This document shows, piece after piece, positions 48,463 through 60,400 of a stretch of DNA of 64,000 bases (within the stretch, counting starts at the first letter, position 1; each line of letters starts with the position of its first letter). The stretch lies in the NCBI GenBank assembly GCA_016748015.1, contig JAAOMT010000595.1:4282-68281 (forward strand). Reading direction: 5' to 3'. This DNA comes from Geosiphon pyriformis. Lineage: Eukaryota; Glomeromycota; Glomeromycetes; Archaeosporales; Geosiphonaceae. The translations under genes and the position numbers were made by a program. Under the pieces are notes generated by a model. The model was not told where the DNA came from. It ran no database searches and was given only the letters and a program-made list of their open reading frames with translations.

Positions 48463-51400
48463 ACACTACACAACTATATTTACCATAACTTCACCAGCAG
48501 CACTAGTGAAAAACAAATGGCTACTACTCAAGCCAAAGCTGACCACATGACCCCTATCTACTCCCAGTAAATAAGCGACACCACCTGAAATTCTAGCGGG
48601 GAAACCCTGGACAATGTTACATAAAGATCCATCCGCACCCAACAATCCATGCTGCTCCATTTCCACTCGAAGTTTCGAATTGGGTATCTAAATCTGCTCC
48701 CTATGGCCAACAACCAGACTCTGAATAAACTCGACCAGCCTCAACATCGCAAGCTTAGAATCCACAAAGAATGTTTTAGCCTCTGTTAGCCAATTATCCA
48801 ACACTAAATTCTTGCACAAAGCTGTATACAGATCACTATCGGAAACAGAAGAAGCCAGAGACTGCAGAACTGCAGACGATGACAAAGTAGCCCCAGTAAA
48901 AGATTTCCAAAGAGAGGAGTGCTCACACAAGATGCCCTGACACATCAAAAAATCCAAGTGACAAGTAAAACTATGATCAGAAAATTCCACCTCCCCGCAA
49001 CATATACATGATACACTAGGATAATTCCGATTATACAAATGCTTCCTAACAGCCACTGGCAGCCTTCTGTGTAAAGTCTTCATCAAATATGTGTGCAAAC
49101 TGGCAGTGGTTCTGCTTGTATATCCAGCTGACATGTGAGAATCAGGATGCCAGACCAATACAGTACAAAACCAATTTATGTCCCCAATCCATGAAGAATC
49201 CACAACACTCAAACCAGATCTAAATTCCCATTGGAAATGCCTAACAGTATTATTTGCTATCCTAATAAAGTGGTGTGCCTTGCCGGAAATCACCTTACCA
49301 TCTGCCAATAAGAAATTCTCTTTGATGTTTGCTGGGAGAAAAAGTCCCGATGACGTGGCTGTATCAGTCAAACAATCAGCGTGCTCATTACTTAACACAC
49401 CAGAGTGACCCTTTACCTTCACCCAGACAACAGAAATGTTTTTACATTTGACCAAATTGGCGATATGATGGCACTCAACCCAGCATTTGTTGTGGAAATC
49501 CAGAGCCACCAAACTCAATTCAGTCTAACAAGCATCCAAGGAGGCCTGGCTGTTAGAAAGAACTATAACATCCAAAAAAGCCAGAACACACTCAAGCACC
49601 AATGCAATAGCCTGCATCTCAGCTAGGGTAGATGACAACAGACCATGAACCTCCACACCTACATGCAAACCCAGATCAGAAAAATATGTGGCAGCTCCTT
49701 CGACAGCATCAGAAGTACCAAAGTTTTTAATAGAACTATTAATATAAACTGAAATCACCGGCAAAGAAGCATCTTTCAGACTAGAATAAACAAAACTGAA
49801 GTGGTCCATATCCAAAATGTCCAATTTAAGAGGAGACTCAACAGCAGGAGATGCACCCTTAACCAAACCACTATTCTTGACAAAACCTGAAACCAGTGTA
49901 AACCACAAGGGAACTGAGCCTCTGAGATCCAAATGCTTTCAACAGCGAAAATTTTTCCAATCAAAACATTCCCCATGACTGTCTAGCAATTGGTCTGCAA
50001 ACATGATCCTGAAACACTTCAGCAATCTGCAAACCTGGAGATACATTGTCTGGTCCAAAATATCCAGAACAGAAAAACCTCTCTTGAGATGAAAAGCATT
50101 GGGTAAACTATTAGTTAGGGAAACTTCATTACGTAGAAAAATTTTTGTGACACCAGCCAGAAAATTGTTTGTTGGGTTGACCATCAACTTTACAGGAGAT
50201 CGAAGAGGGTTTCAAAGAACCCAGCCTAAAACCTGCAAGTCCATCGACCTATGTCTAAACAGTCGGCCCAACATTCCACCATCATTAGCAAACTGTAACA
50301 CTGATGAGACTTTTGCTTCTGCCTAAACTTGCTCAAAGAGCTTCAAATTGTACAAGAAAGGATGGTGTACTGCCTCGTTAAGAAAGTCTCTAGGCAGACT
50401 GGCCTTAAACTTCAAACCCTTTCTAATTACACAGTTCCATTTCTCGCATGTGCTCCTACTGACAAAGCTGAATTGAGTCCTATATTTTACTATAGGCTGT
50501 AAAACAGCTGACACCAAATAAAAGAACTGCTTGTCTGTGATAGCTTTGCGCAAAACCATGGACGAGAAAAACTTGACATCTAAATTTGTCTTCTTCAGAC
50601 TTGGACCAGAAAGACCCTTGGTTGACAGAAAGATACCTAAATACCAATGAGTTTCGCCAGCCTTTGCAATTAAAATTGGAGACCTGCTCACTTTTAAGGA
50701 GATATTGCTAGACCTTGGATTAATAGGAATGGCAATTGTCTTCTTAGTATTAATTGATATATCCATTAACCCAAAAAATTCACTAGCAATGTTCAAAATA
50801 TTCTGCGTTGCTGTAAGACAATTGCCAACCCAAATGGTATCATCCACGAAAGCACCAGCAGACAAATAGAAAGTCAAATCAGCATTTGATTCAATTCTGC
50901 CCGTCCTGACTACAAATTTGGAATCAACTCGATATCCAAAAACCAACTCATGTTTCTTCATTTTGCACAAAAGAGGATCATAAAAAATCCTCCACAAAAA
51001 AGGAGAAAAAACTTCATTCTGGTCCAGACCGTTATGTACTTTGTAGCCCTCAGACAGACCAAAGTCTGTCATAACTCTGTTCATGTGACCATTGTAAATA
51101 CTACCAAAAAACCTGATGAATTTTTTACACATCTTAATTCTCTTCAGACTACCTTTCAAATGTAATCAACTCACCGAGTTGTAAGCTTTGTGCATGTCCT
51201 GAAGTACCAATTAAAGTTCCCTACTCTTTTCCAAAGTGTCTTCTATAACAGATCCAACAACAAAGATAAGGGGCTGAGTGGAAGTGCCTTTCAGCACTGA
51301 AAAATTGTCTCCACGTAGAACGTTGTGTGTGCTGCAGGCTTTCGAAATGTGATCAGATAGAATTTTTGAAAGAATCTTCCTAGAGGTCTCAATGAGAGCA

Positions 51401-53130
51401 ATTGGCTTGGTGTTCGTCAGAACTCCATCCCACTCATAAGATTTTGGAATCATGGATACCCAGGCCTCTCTCCAGGCATCTGGAATGGATTCATACACCA
51501 AGCATAAGTTGAGCAGATGCAAAAGAAGGACCAGAACAGACTTATCACAGTGTTTTCACATTTCATTAGAGATACCAGACAAACCTGCAGCTTTGCCATC
51601 TGGAAGATTTTTTACTACCAACAAAAATTTACCAAAATCAATATGCTTCATCATGCCAGAGAACGCACCATCATTAACATGATTAAAAGGAGAAAATTGT
51701 TCTTGCCATCGGAAAGGCATTGAAAGTTTAACTGCACATTTCCTGGTCCAATTCTCTATAATCAAATCCACCCTGCTTTTAACCAAATCAGGCTCCAATA
51801 TCAAATCTCTATTATCAACCAGATGGTCCAGTGTAACTTTTCTGAAAGGTTTCTCTAACACACTCCTAATCATTTGACCTTTGTTGTCCACAAAAGCTTC
51901 CATATACTTTTCAATAGCTGTCTGAATTTGTGAGTCCTCGAAAGCCTTAGATTCCAAAAACTTGCAAGACCTATACAATTTCCTAAACCTTGCTAGTGAT
52001 TGTTCAACCAATACTCTGTCATGACCATTGCTCAAGGAACTCTTGAATATTACAGTCTGGTCAAAGTCCAAATCGATTCTCTTATTAACCAAAAACTGAA
52101 ATTTAACCATATTGCCTGTTTTGTAAGCATCCAAAATTTTTGCAACCAAAATTTCCAACCTGTGAAACTTAGAAGATATAGCTGTCTTGACCGACCCAAT
52201 GTCCCTGAACCATGTTTTCACGAAAGTGGCCTCTGCTGCAGAGCACACTATTAAACAAAGAAGTGTCCACATTCCATTGATATCATCATTAGAGCCATGG
52301 AGTTCAAAATCACCAGCAGCCTTTGAAGCAGCAGCTAATGACGCGTCCCCAAACTTTTTCTAGATCTTGCCACTAACATTACTAACTCTGTATTTCCATT
52401 TTTTTCTCGCGGCCTGCCTGCATATTGAATTAAGCTGAGAACTGAGAAAGCTCTCTAAACCAATGTTTACCGACATGGCCAAGTGGTCAGAATCAAAAAA
52501 TTCGGCCGGACATGACACACTCTGGTTAAAAGAAGAACTGCGAAGACCATTACTAATTAATATAAAGTCTATGCACTTATGAACACTCCTTGAATTGGAC
52601 CACATGGGAAGCCTGTGTGAAGAAATACCATGTAAAGAATCAAACAAACCCAAATTCAGACATTTCTTGAAGCTTGTACTGTGGCCAGAATCATTTTCAT
52701 TAAAGTCGCCACCAAGAACAACAAAAGTACTGCTATTTAAAGCCTCAGCCACCATTGAATTGACAACGTAAGAGTGAGCCAGTCTCTTTTCCAAGGTGGC
52801 ACCTGCATATAAGCCCAAAACTATCACTAAAAGTTTATTTTTGAAAAGCAATTTCACAGAGATGAGCTGGCCTGGCACCTCAGAAATCTTGCACACATGC
52901 TTTGCCAGAGAAACATCTATAATTATGGTAACTCCTGCATCCAAATAACCAGATTCCAAACCAGAGGTAAACACCCAAACATCATCAAATTTGTTTATAA
53001 TCCAAGGACAAACCTTTCCTTTCAACTTTGTTTCAATAACCATAAAAATCATGTTATCCACATTTTTGTGCCATTAAACAATATCTTCCTGCTTGGCAAG
53101 ATTGTTCATGCCCCTCATATTGCACATAGC
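48463..53130 (-). pseudogene. LINE ORF2 (endonuclease, reverse transcriptase, RNase H), point stops only
   Basis: From about 53130 (MCNMRGMNNLAKQ) to 48463 all segments lie in one frame. Endonuclease: ETKLKG, GGDFNEND (about 52710) and DSDHLAM. RT: GLDQNEVFSPFLW and catalytic AFVDDTIW (50850-50839). A thumb and connection region follows. RNase H: VYINSSIKNFGT and LSNSQASL, where family members have Asp at the Asn positions, then AEMQAIALVLE and HSGVLSNEHADCLTD. A Cys/His motif CICCGEVEFSDHSFTC (near 49018) and a C-terminal domain close the protein. About ten stops interrupt it, for example TGA 51553, TGA 51160, TAG 50320, TGA 49936 and TAG 49522. With two RNase H Asp lost, the enzyme would be inactive even if read through. 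Confidence 0.9.
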
Positions 53131-53150
53131 CACTTTTCAAACCAGGTCAA

Positions 53151-55028
53151 TCATTGGGAAGAAGAAGATGTCTGAAAACCCGAACTAGTGCACAACTGAT
53201 CTAACTTCCCCAGAATCACACCAACAGAAATATTGAGAGCCACCAACTTGAATTCCAGAGAACCCACCTTAGAGGTCAAAACTTTTGAACTACTCGAACC
53301 CAAATCCAAACCAATGAGAGGAAGTGAAAGTGCCACCACAGGATCATGTGAGGTATCATCCAAAATCATATCAAAACTGGTAGCTGCCGGAATGTCTAAA
53401 ATACTCAAAGAAGAAGGAGGGGAGGTCAAAGGCACCAGATTCATACTGCTGAGTCTGCACACAATACCAGAGATCTGATCAAGTAAGAGCTCCAAGGAAT
53501 GTTCTAAGGACGCCAAATAGGTATTCAAAGAGGAGTTGTCATTCGTCAACAGAGGAGGACCACCACCCAAATCAGAAACGCCAAGAGAAAAAACACCAGA
53601 ACCAAAACTAGAACCAGAAAAAGAACCACCAGAAGAGGATGCAAGAGACACCACTTGGGCTCATGACTTGTCACCAAAAGCAGCAGGGCGAGAGATAGAA
53701 ACATTCTTTTTCACGTACAGCCTGACCAGCTGAAGACAATTGGCATTGAAGGCAGGTTTTCTAGACAAAGACGGAAACTCGGGAGGTGACACATTTGAAG
53801 TGTTACATTCAAAAGCTGAATGACCAAGACGCTCACACTTCCCGCAACAAACCAAATCAAACCTGGTCCATGAAAGCCAAACACCACCAAGAATAGGCTC
53901 AGTAAGAAAAACCGAATTCAAATTATCAGCGGATTCAAAGCACATTACAGTACAATGAAACCTATTGCCAGTTTCCAATAAGCGATTAATAACACAAGTT
54001 TTCCCACCAACTTTATCCAAAAGAGTACCAAGATCATGCGCAGTTGTCCCCATTGGCAAAGTAAACAAAAGCGCTCTATAGTGATTCCTTGATGCCCAGA
54101 CATCACGATCTTCCACAGTTCTGGCAACACGCACTGAGTCTTTCCTGATTAGGAATGACCACTTTGAAGCTAACTGATCAGCTTGACTAGATTTGGCAAA
54201 CTCTACTACAGCCTTCTGCCACATTCCAATCAACTGAATTCTGATTGACTTAATTTCTCCAAATTCGGATACTGCGGTGACGATCATGTCCTTTGGTGTG
54301 TCCATGGGAATTTCCTTTAACACCACAGCCCAATCTGAATGCATTCCTTGTTTCTTGAGATTGGTGTTTACAACAATCCCTTTTTCTCTGGCCAATGATG
54401 CGGCCATTTCTATGCTCTCTTCTGAAGTAAATGTTGATCGGATAATCCCTTCAAATTTTGAGGAGGTAGTGGCCCCCCCAAAACCATTGATCTTTGAAAA
54501 AATCTTCCTGATTAATTGAGTTTTCGCCATCGCCGATTTGTCTTCAACAGCTGAAAGATTGATATCCAAGGCAAAAGATTTTTTAACTGTCACCTCTATA
54601 GGAGTTTTGATGATTTTGGGATCAATTCAGATCTTATCCAAAGGAACCTTTTTTATAAGGGGGGGCAGAAGGGGCTTCACCTCTTCATCCATCTCAAAGT
54701 CAGGAGAACCAATAAAAGAACCAAAATTCGCACCAGTATTCACACGTTTAGCCTTAAGAATGTTAACAGCTGAGTCCAAAAGAGAACCATCAAAACCACC
54801 AGACATACTGACATCTTTATCATCACCAGAAAGACTTTTTACATCAGAGTATATACTAGCACTAGAACCAGACTTCAAAAAAATATTCTTTTTATCACCA
54901 GAGTATTTAACATTACCAAGAGAAGTCTTCTTTTTTTGTGAAAAAAAACCACTGGCAGGACTATGAAACATGTCCTTAGAAGCCTTTTTACTAGACATGC
55001 TGTCACTAAGAGCAGCCTTTGAATCCAT
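53151..55028 (-). pseudogene. LINE ORF1 (RNA-binding protein with zinc knuckle), two internal stops
   Basis: One frame runs from ATG 55028 to a TGA just below 53151 (about 625 codons), broken only by TGA at 54624-54626 and TGA at 53658-53660. Regions in order: a Ser/Lys-rich N-terminus; an RRM-like fold around SDWAVVLKEIPMDTPKDMIV..EFGEIKSIRIQ; a second such region (HYRALLFTLPMGTTAHDLGTLL); the CCHC zinc knuckle CGKCERLGHSAFEC at 53846-53805; and a Ser/Gly/Leu-rich coiled tail. The protein would bind the LINE RNA. The second TGA fits CGA-to-TGA. The last codons overlap the start of ORF2 by about 20 bases in another frame. Confidence 0.88.
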
Positions 55029-55140
55029 GACAAAAGGGTTATTAGTTAAAGAAATATTGATATAATACTAATAAGAGAAAAACAAAAACTTCTTTTTCAG
55101 AAAATAACTCGTTGAGGTTTTTTTGGGAGTAAGAGAGAAA

Positions 55141-57440
55141 GAAGTTTTTTTTTGTTTTTTTTTATTTTTATTTTTTTTATTTTTATTTTTATTTTTTACT
55201 TGTAGTAAAGTAGTATACTATTTTTAATAAATTCAAAGAAAAATAAAAATAAAAATAGAATTCAACAAAAATTAATATTTGTAAAATAATCTTTATTAGA
55301 GATTATTTTTCCAAAAATATGAAAAGCTTATTTCAGATTTTTAAGTTGACTATTAATTTTGGCCAATATATTATAAATATTTTCTAAGTGATTTTATGTA
55401 TTTAATATTCTTTTAATATGTTTTTAATCTTGTTAAACTTGGGTCTTGTTTGTGTTTTTGTTGACATATTAAATATTTTGACTATTGTTTTTCCTCAACA
55501 GAAAAGTAATAATGGAAAAAAAATAGTGACTCTTTCAATTATTTATAGAGAACCAGATTATAAAGATGAAAGATTTCCAATTCTATTGATCTTAGTATTA
55601 GTAGATATTATAATACAAAGCTTAAAGAGCATATTGTTTAGCTTTTCTTGGAATAACAATTTAATTTTTTATCTTTTCTTCATTTTTATTTTATTTAATT
55701 GACTTTTTGTTCTTTATTATTTTTTTTTCTTTTTTTTGTTCTTTTTTTTTTAATTAAAAAACTATCATATATATACATATTTTGAGTTATACATAATTGT
55801 ACTTATTCTAATTGATTAGTAAGTAATTGCTAAGTTTTTGGGTCTTCTATTTGATTGTGAATACTTTTTGGCTTATTTGTTTATGATTATATTAAATTGA
55901 GCATATTTGTACATGATTTGTATATTATTGTATATACATCATGTTTTCTAATTTTATTCATAAATCTGTGCTATTTATACTATTATTTAATAATTAATTA
56001 ATATATTATGATATTATTACTTTTGATTTTTGTTAATTTCTATTGAATAATATTATTTTTTTCTTAAAATTGAGCTTTATTAAAATTGATGTGTATTTTT
56101 TTAATATTGATGTTTAACATAAAGTTCTGTATACTTGTTTAGATTATTTATTCTTGTAAGTTCTGAAATTTATTGTTGATAAGTTTTTTAATTCCATTAA
56201 GAGTGAATATGTTTATTTTATTTTTTAATAATACTTCTAAGCAATGTTAAAACAGAACATAGAGTTAGTATGCTGTCCTAAAATAGTGTTTAGAATTGCT
56301 TTTTTCAATTAGTTTTTCAAACTTCTAAAGTTTTGTTTTGTTGATTTCCTTGTTATTTTTTCTGATGTAGATTGTTTGAAAATTTAATTGTATAGCTATT
56401 ATAAAATATATATAGCAAGAAAAAACAATTAAGTTTATTTCTTCTTTAAATATTGTATTTCTTAAAAGCTAGAATTTTTTTATGATTTTATTAATTAATG
56501 TGTTAGCATTTTTTTGTTTTTTATAGTAAAAATTAAAATAATTTGTGTTTGGCTCATTTTTTTATATGACTGAATTTTTTTTTTTATAATATTTTAAAAT
56601 TATTAAAAGTAATTTCTAATAAGAAATTATTTTTTTGTAATAGCCAAAATAAAAATTGGAAAGTATTTATAATATCTTTAAATATATTTATAATAAAAAT
56701 AAATATTAAATAAATATTAAAATAAATTATTTTTATATTTTAAAATTTTAAAAAAATTTCTTTAATAGTTTAATGTTTCTGATTTTTTTAACTATTTTTA
56801 AGATTGTTTTAATTTTTTTTATATATTAATGAAAATATGGTTGATCAAATTAATTGTTTTTTAGATAATATTTAATGATTATTATTGTCTTTAAGTTTCA
56901 TAGAATTTAGTCAGAAAACATAATTGGTATATGTATTCCTAATTTAGACATTAACAGATCAGATAATTATTATTAATAATAAATTTTTAATTAATTACTA
57001 TGTGCAACTTTCTTTAAAATTTTATTACCTAAATGTAACTTATATGTTCTATTATCTAAAATATTGTAAATATAAAAGAATCTATCTTATTTGTTGTTAA
57101 ATTTTTCACTCTATTGTTTTTCTGCTTTTGTTTGATGTAATAAAACTTTGTTTTCTATTTTGTAGACAATAAATTATTTTGGAAGTTTGCTATTATATTA
57201 AACTTTTTGTTGTTTTTAGAAGTACTTGATATTATTAATTGTGTATTAGTAATTGTTTTTTAGTTTTTTTAGCAGTTTATAAGCCCATCTTTTAATAGTT
57301 TTTTGTAAGTTGTTTTTATTTATTGGTTCTGTTGAATAAATATTTATTATTAGTTCTATAGGTTATATAGCATTTTTTTTATATGTTAATTTGAATGATA
57401 TGAATTTTGTAGTATTATGTTTTAGTGTTCAATAAGCCAA
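55141..57440. other. AT-rich region between LINE and Ty3 relic
   Basis: Begins with a (TTTTTA)n-like tract at 55145-55200, followed by AT-rich sequence. An open frame at 55418-55702 (hydrophobic, with SIIYREPDYKDERFP) matches nothing that I know. The 3' LTR of the Ty3/gypsy element would be expected somewhere in 56-57.4 kb, but I could not delimit it. Confidence 0.45.
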
Positions 57441-60400
57441 TAAAACTAAAAAAATAAATAAATTTTATTCTAGTTCTATTTTATTACTTATTTTTGCTAA
57501 TAATTCACATAATGTTCTATTAAAATATTCTATCAATCTATTTGTTTATAAATGATAAGATAACAAAAGAAATCATTTTATCTCAAAGTATTGACTGATT
57601 TTAGCAAGTAAATTGTTTACAGAATGAGTTTTTTGATCTAAAAATAGCTTTTTTGAACAACTATGTCTATAGATTAAATTTTTATACACAAAATCAGCAA
57701 CTGTTTTAATATCTGTGGTTTTAATAGTTCTTGCTTCTGGCCATTTTGTTAAATAATTTATAGTAACTGCAATATATTGGTTCCCTTTGGTAGTAATAAT
57801 TAGTGATTCTACTAAATTAATTTCTACTCTGTTAAATAGTTCTCCTATTTTAATGGATTATAATAGTTTAATTGCTTTTGATTCTTTCTTTTTTGACATA
57901 TATTGCAATTGTGAACATATTAAATAATATCAATATACATTTTTGGCCAGTAATACTAACTAATTATCTACTAAATTGTGGCTTTTTTTGCAAAATATTC
58001 TGTATTTAAATCTGAATATATGTTGTAAAAAATAATTTTCTTTTTAGTTTTGGTAATCACTCAAAATAGATTATATTAATAATATTAATATAGTTTATTG
58101 TTTTTAATCAAATAATATTTAGCTTGTTTCTGAATTTTTATTTGTTCTTTTAATGATAATTTTATTAGTAATTAAAAAATTATAAAGTAATATATCAAGT
58201 ATTAATATGCTTTGGTATTTATTTTGATCAGATAGTAAATAATTTTTGGTAATTATATATGTTTTATTTAGGATAAACAGTCTGTGTTTGTGTTTTTGGT
58301 TTTTTTTTTATAAATAATATTATATGTATAGAGTTGTAAGATAGTAACTTATTTGGTATAATATTCTTCCAAAAAATATTTATTTATTAACCAAATAAGT
58401 TTTTTGTAATCTGTGATAATATTGAATAGGTTATATAGCAAATATTGTCTGAAATATTTTACAGCTTATATAATTACAAGACATTCTACTTTATAAGTTG
58501 TGTAATTTTTTTTAACTATGCTTAAATCTTTGCTAACATATATAACTATGTATTTTTTTCTTTTTTTTTTTTATTGTAATAATACAATACTTAGATTTGT
58601 TCCAGAAACATTAATTGTAAATACAAATTTCTTGATAAAGTCGAAGTATACTAAAATAAAAGCTTTAATAAGTCTTTGCTTCAAGTAGTTAAATGTTTAT
58701 TTTTGATTTTTACTCTATTTTTGTTGTTATTAGTAGAATTTTAATCATTAATTAGCATGAAATTATCTTATAATCCTTATTATTAATTAGCATATATTAT
58801 TATTATTTAAATTATTACTTATTATTTAATTAATAATCTAACTGTACAATAAAAATTAGGATAATTAAATTACACAATATAGCAAATCATGTAATATTTA
58901 AAAATTTGCCAAAATTTGCCAAAATTTGCTAAAATAATGAATAATTTACCAAAAAAGTTAATAACTTAACAAAATAACTTGTAGTTTGTTAAAATATATC
59001 TTTTAGTTTATTAAAATTATAACAAAAAAAAAAGTTCAAATTTACAAACTAGTACTATAACAAGTTGTATAAAAAAAGAGCTTTTCTCTTTAAAAAAATA
59101 TATCTTATAAGAAAATAACAATCTTATTTTAGATTTATCTTTATTAGTACAATTTAAAATAAAAATATACTTTAAAAACTAATTTTTGAAATTAATTATA
59201 CTTAACATTTTTCGAAATTCAACTAATATTTTAAAATTGATTAGTTACTAATTTTAGTAAATTGTTAATGACCTCAAGTCTAAATAAAAAACGATTTTTT
59301 TAACAAAATTTTATATTTTTTATATTTTTTTATATTTTTTTTATTATAATTATTAGAGTAATTTACAGATAAAATTTCTGTAAAAGAGTTGATTTTTACA
59401 AAAAAATAACTACATATTTTTTAGTAAGCTTCCAGATAAATAATTTTTAAGAAAGAATTAATATTTACTATAATATAACTATACAAAGTAACTGGCACAA
59501 AATTGGCTATTTTACTTATAAGCCCAGTAGTTTAAATTATAGGAAATAATTTGAAGATAAATTCAGTTATTAGAGATTTAACAATTTTTAAAAAACATAA
59601 ATTCACAGCAAACAGACATTAATAATATTTAAGAAAAGACCAAAAATCTTTAGTAATATTGTGTTGTATTTTTAGCTAATAATTAATTTAATGGTTGAGC
59701 CACTATTAAGAAGTTTTTGACAAATATTTAGTATTATGAGGCAAATTCTAAAAATTTACAAAGTTCAATCAGATTTTAAATTTTTGACTTTCTTAATTTC
59801 AATAATATACTCTAGAAAAATAAGTTGTGATTTTCTAAAGAAGTATTTTTTGGAATTAAGTTTCAGTTTAATGGCCTAAAGTTTTTTAAAGACTTGCTAT
59901 AGATGTTTAAGATGCTTCTTAAATATTAGTAAAAATATATTTGTATTGTTTAAGTAGACCATTATAGATTTCCACAGAATTTTAAAATAGATAATATCTA
60001 TTAGCTATTGAAATATTATAAGAACATTAATTAATTCAAATAGTATTACATTAAATTTGTAATTGCTATTTTGAATTGTAAAGATAGTTTTTTTCTGGTT
60101 ATTAAAATTTATAGGTACTTGTCAATATTTATTAGTAAGATTTAAGATCAAAAACCATTTAAATTTTCTTAGAGTATTCAAGATTTTATTAATTTGTAAT
60201 TAAAGATAAAAATCTTTCTTGGTAATGTTATTGAGTTTTTTATAATTAATACAAAATTGGTTTTTTTTATTTTTTTTTCTATACTAAAACAACAGTTGAA
60301 TATTAGAGATTTATAGAAAGTTATATAAGTTTATTTTTTAATATTTAATTGATTTTTTCTTTTATAAAATTATTTTCAAATAGTAGTATTTAATAGATAT

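Larger units (their letters stand above)
48327..55140 (-). mobile_element. Nearly full-length LINE (non-LTR retrotransposon)
   Basis: A minus-strand element of about 6.8 kb: poly(A) tail (20 T on the plus strand at 48327-48346), 3' UTR to about 48460, ORF2 (endonuclease, reverse transcriptase, RNase H), ORF1 (RNA-binding, zinc knuckle) and a short 5' region beginning near 55140 at an A-rich tract. Base composition is close to that of host genes, unlike the decayed copies. Presence of an APE-type endonuclease plus RNase H suggests the I/Tad1-like branch of LINEs. Both ORFs carry stop codons but no frameshift was found. Because of the stops the copy should not be autonomous. Confidence 0.93.

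Noticed and set aside
49522-50322. Stop codons of the LINE read as recoded or edited sense codons
   Set aside because: Host genes in the window use all three stops normally, and RNase H catalytic residues are also lost, so simple inactivation explains the stops.
53233-53733. Plus-strand frames with Glu/Pro-rich translations
   Set aside because: Antisense of the Ser/Leu-rich tail of LINE ORF1; no independent evidence.
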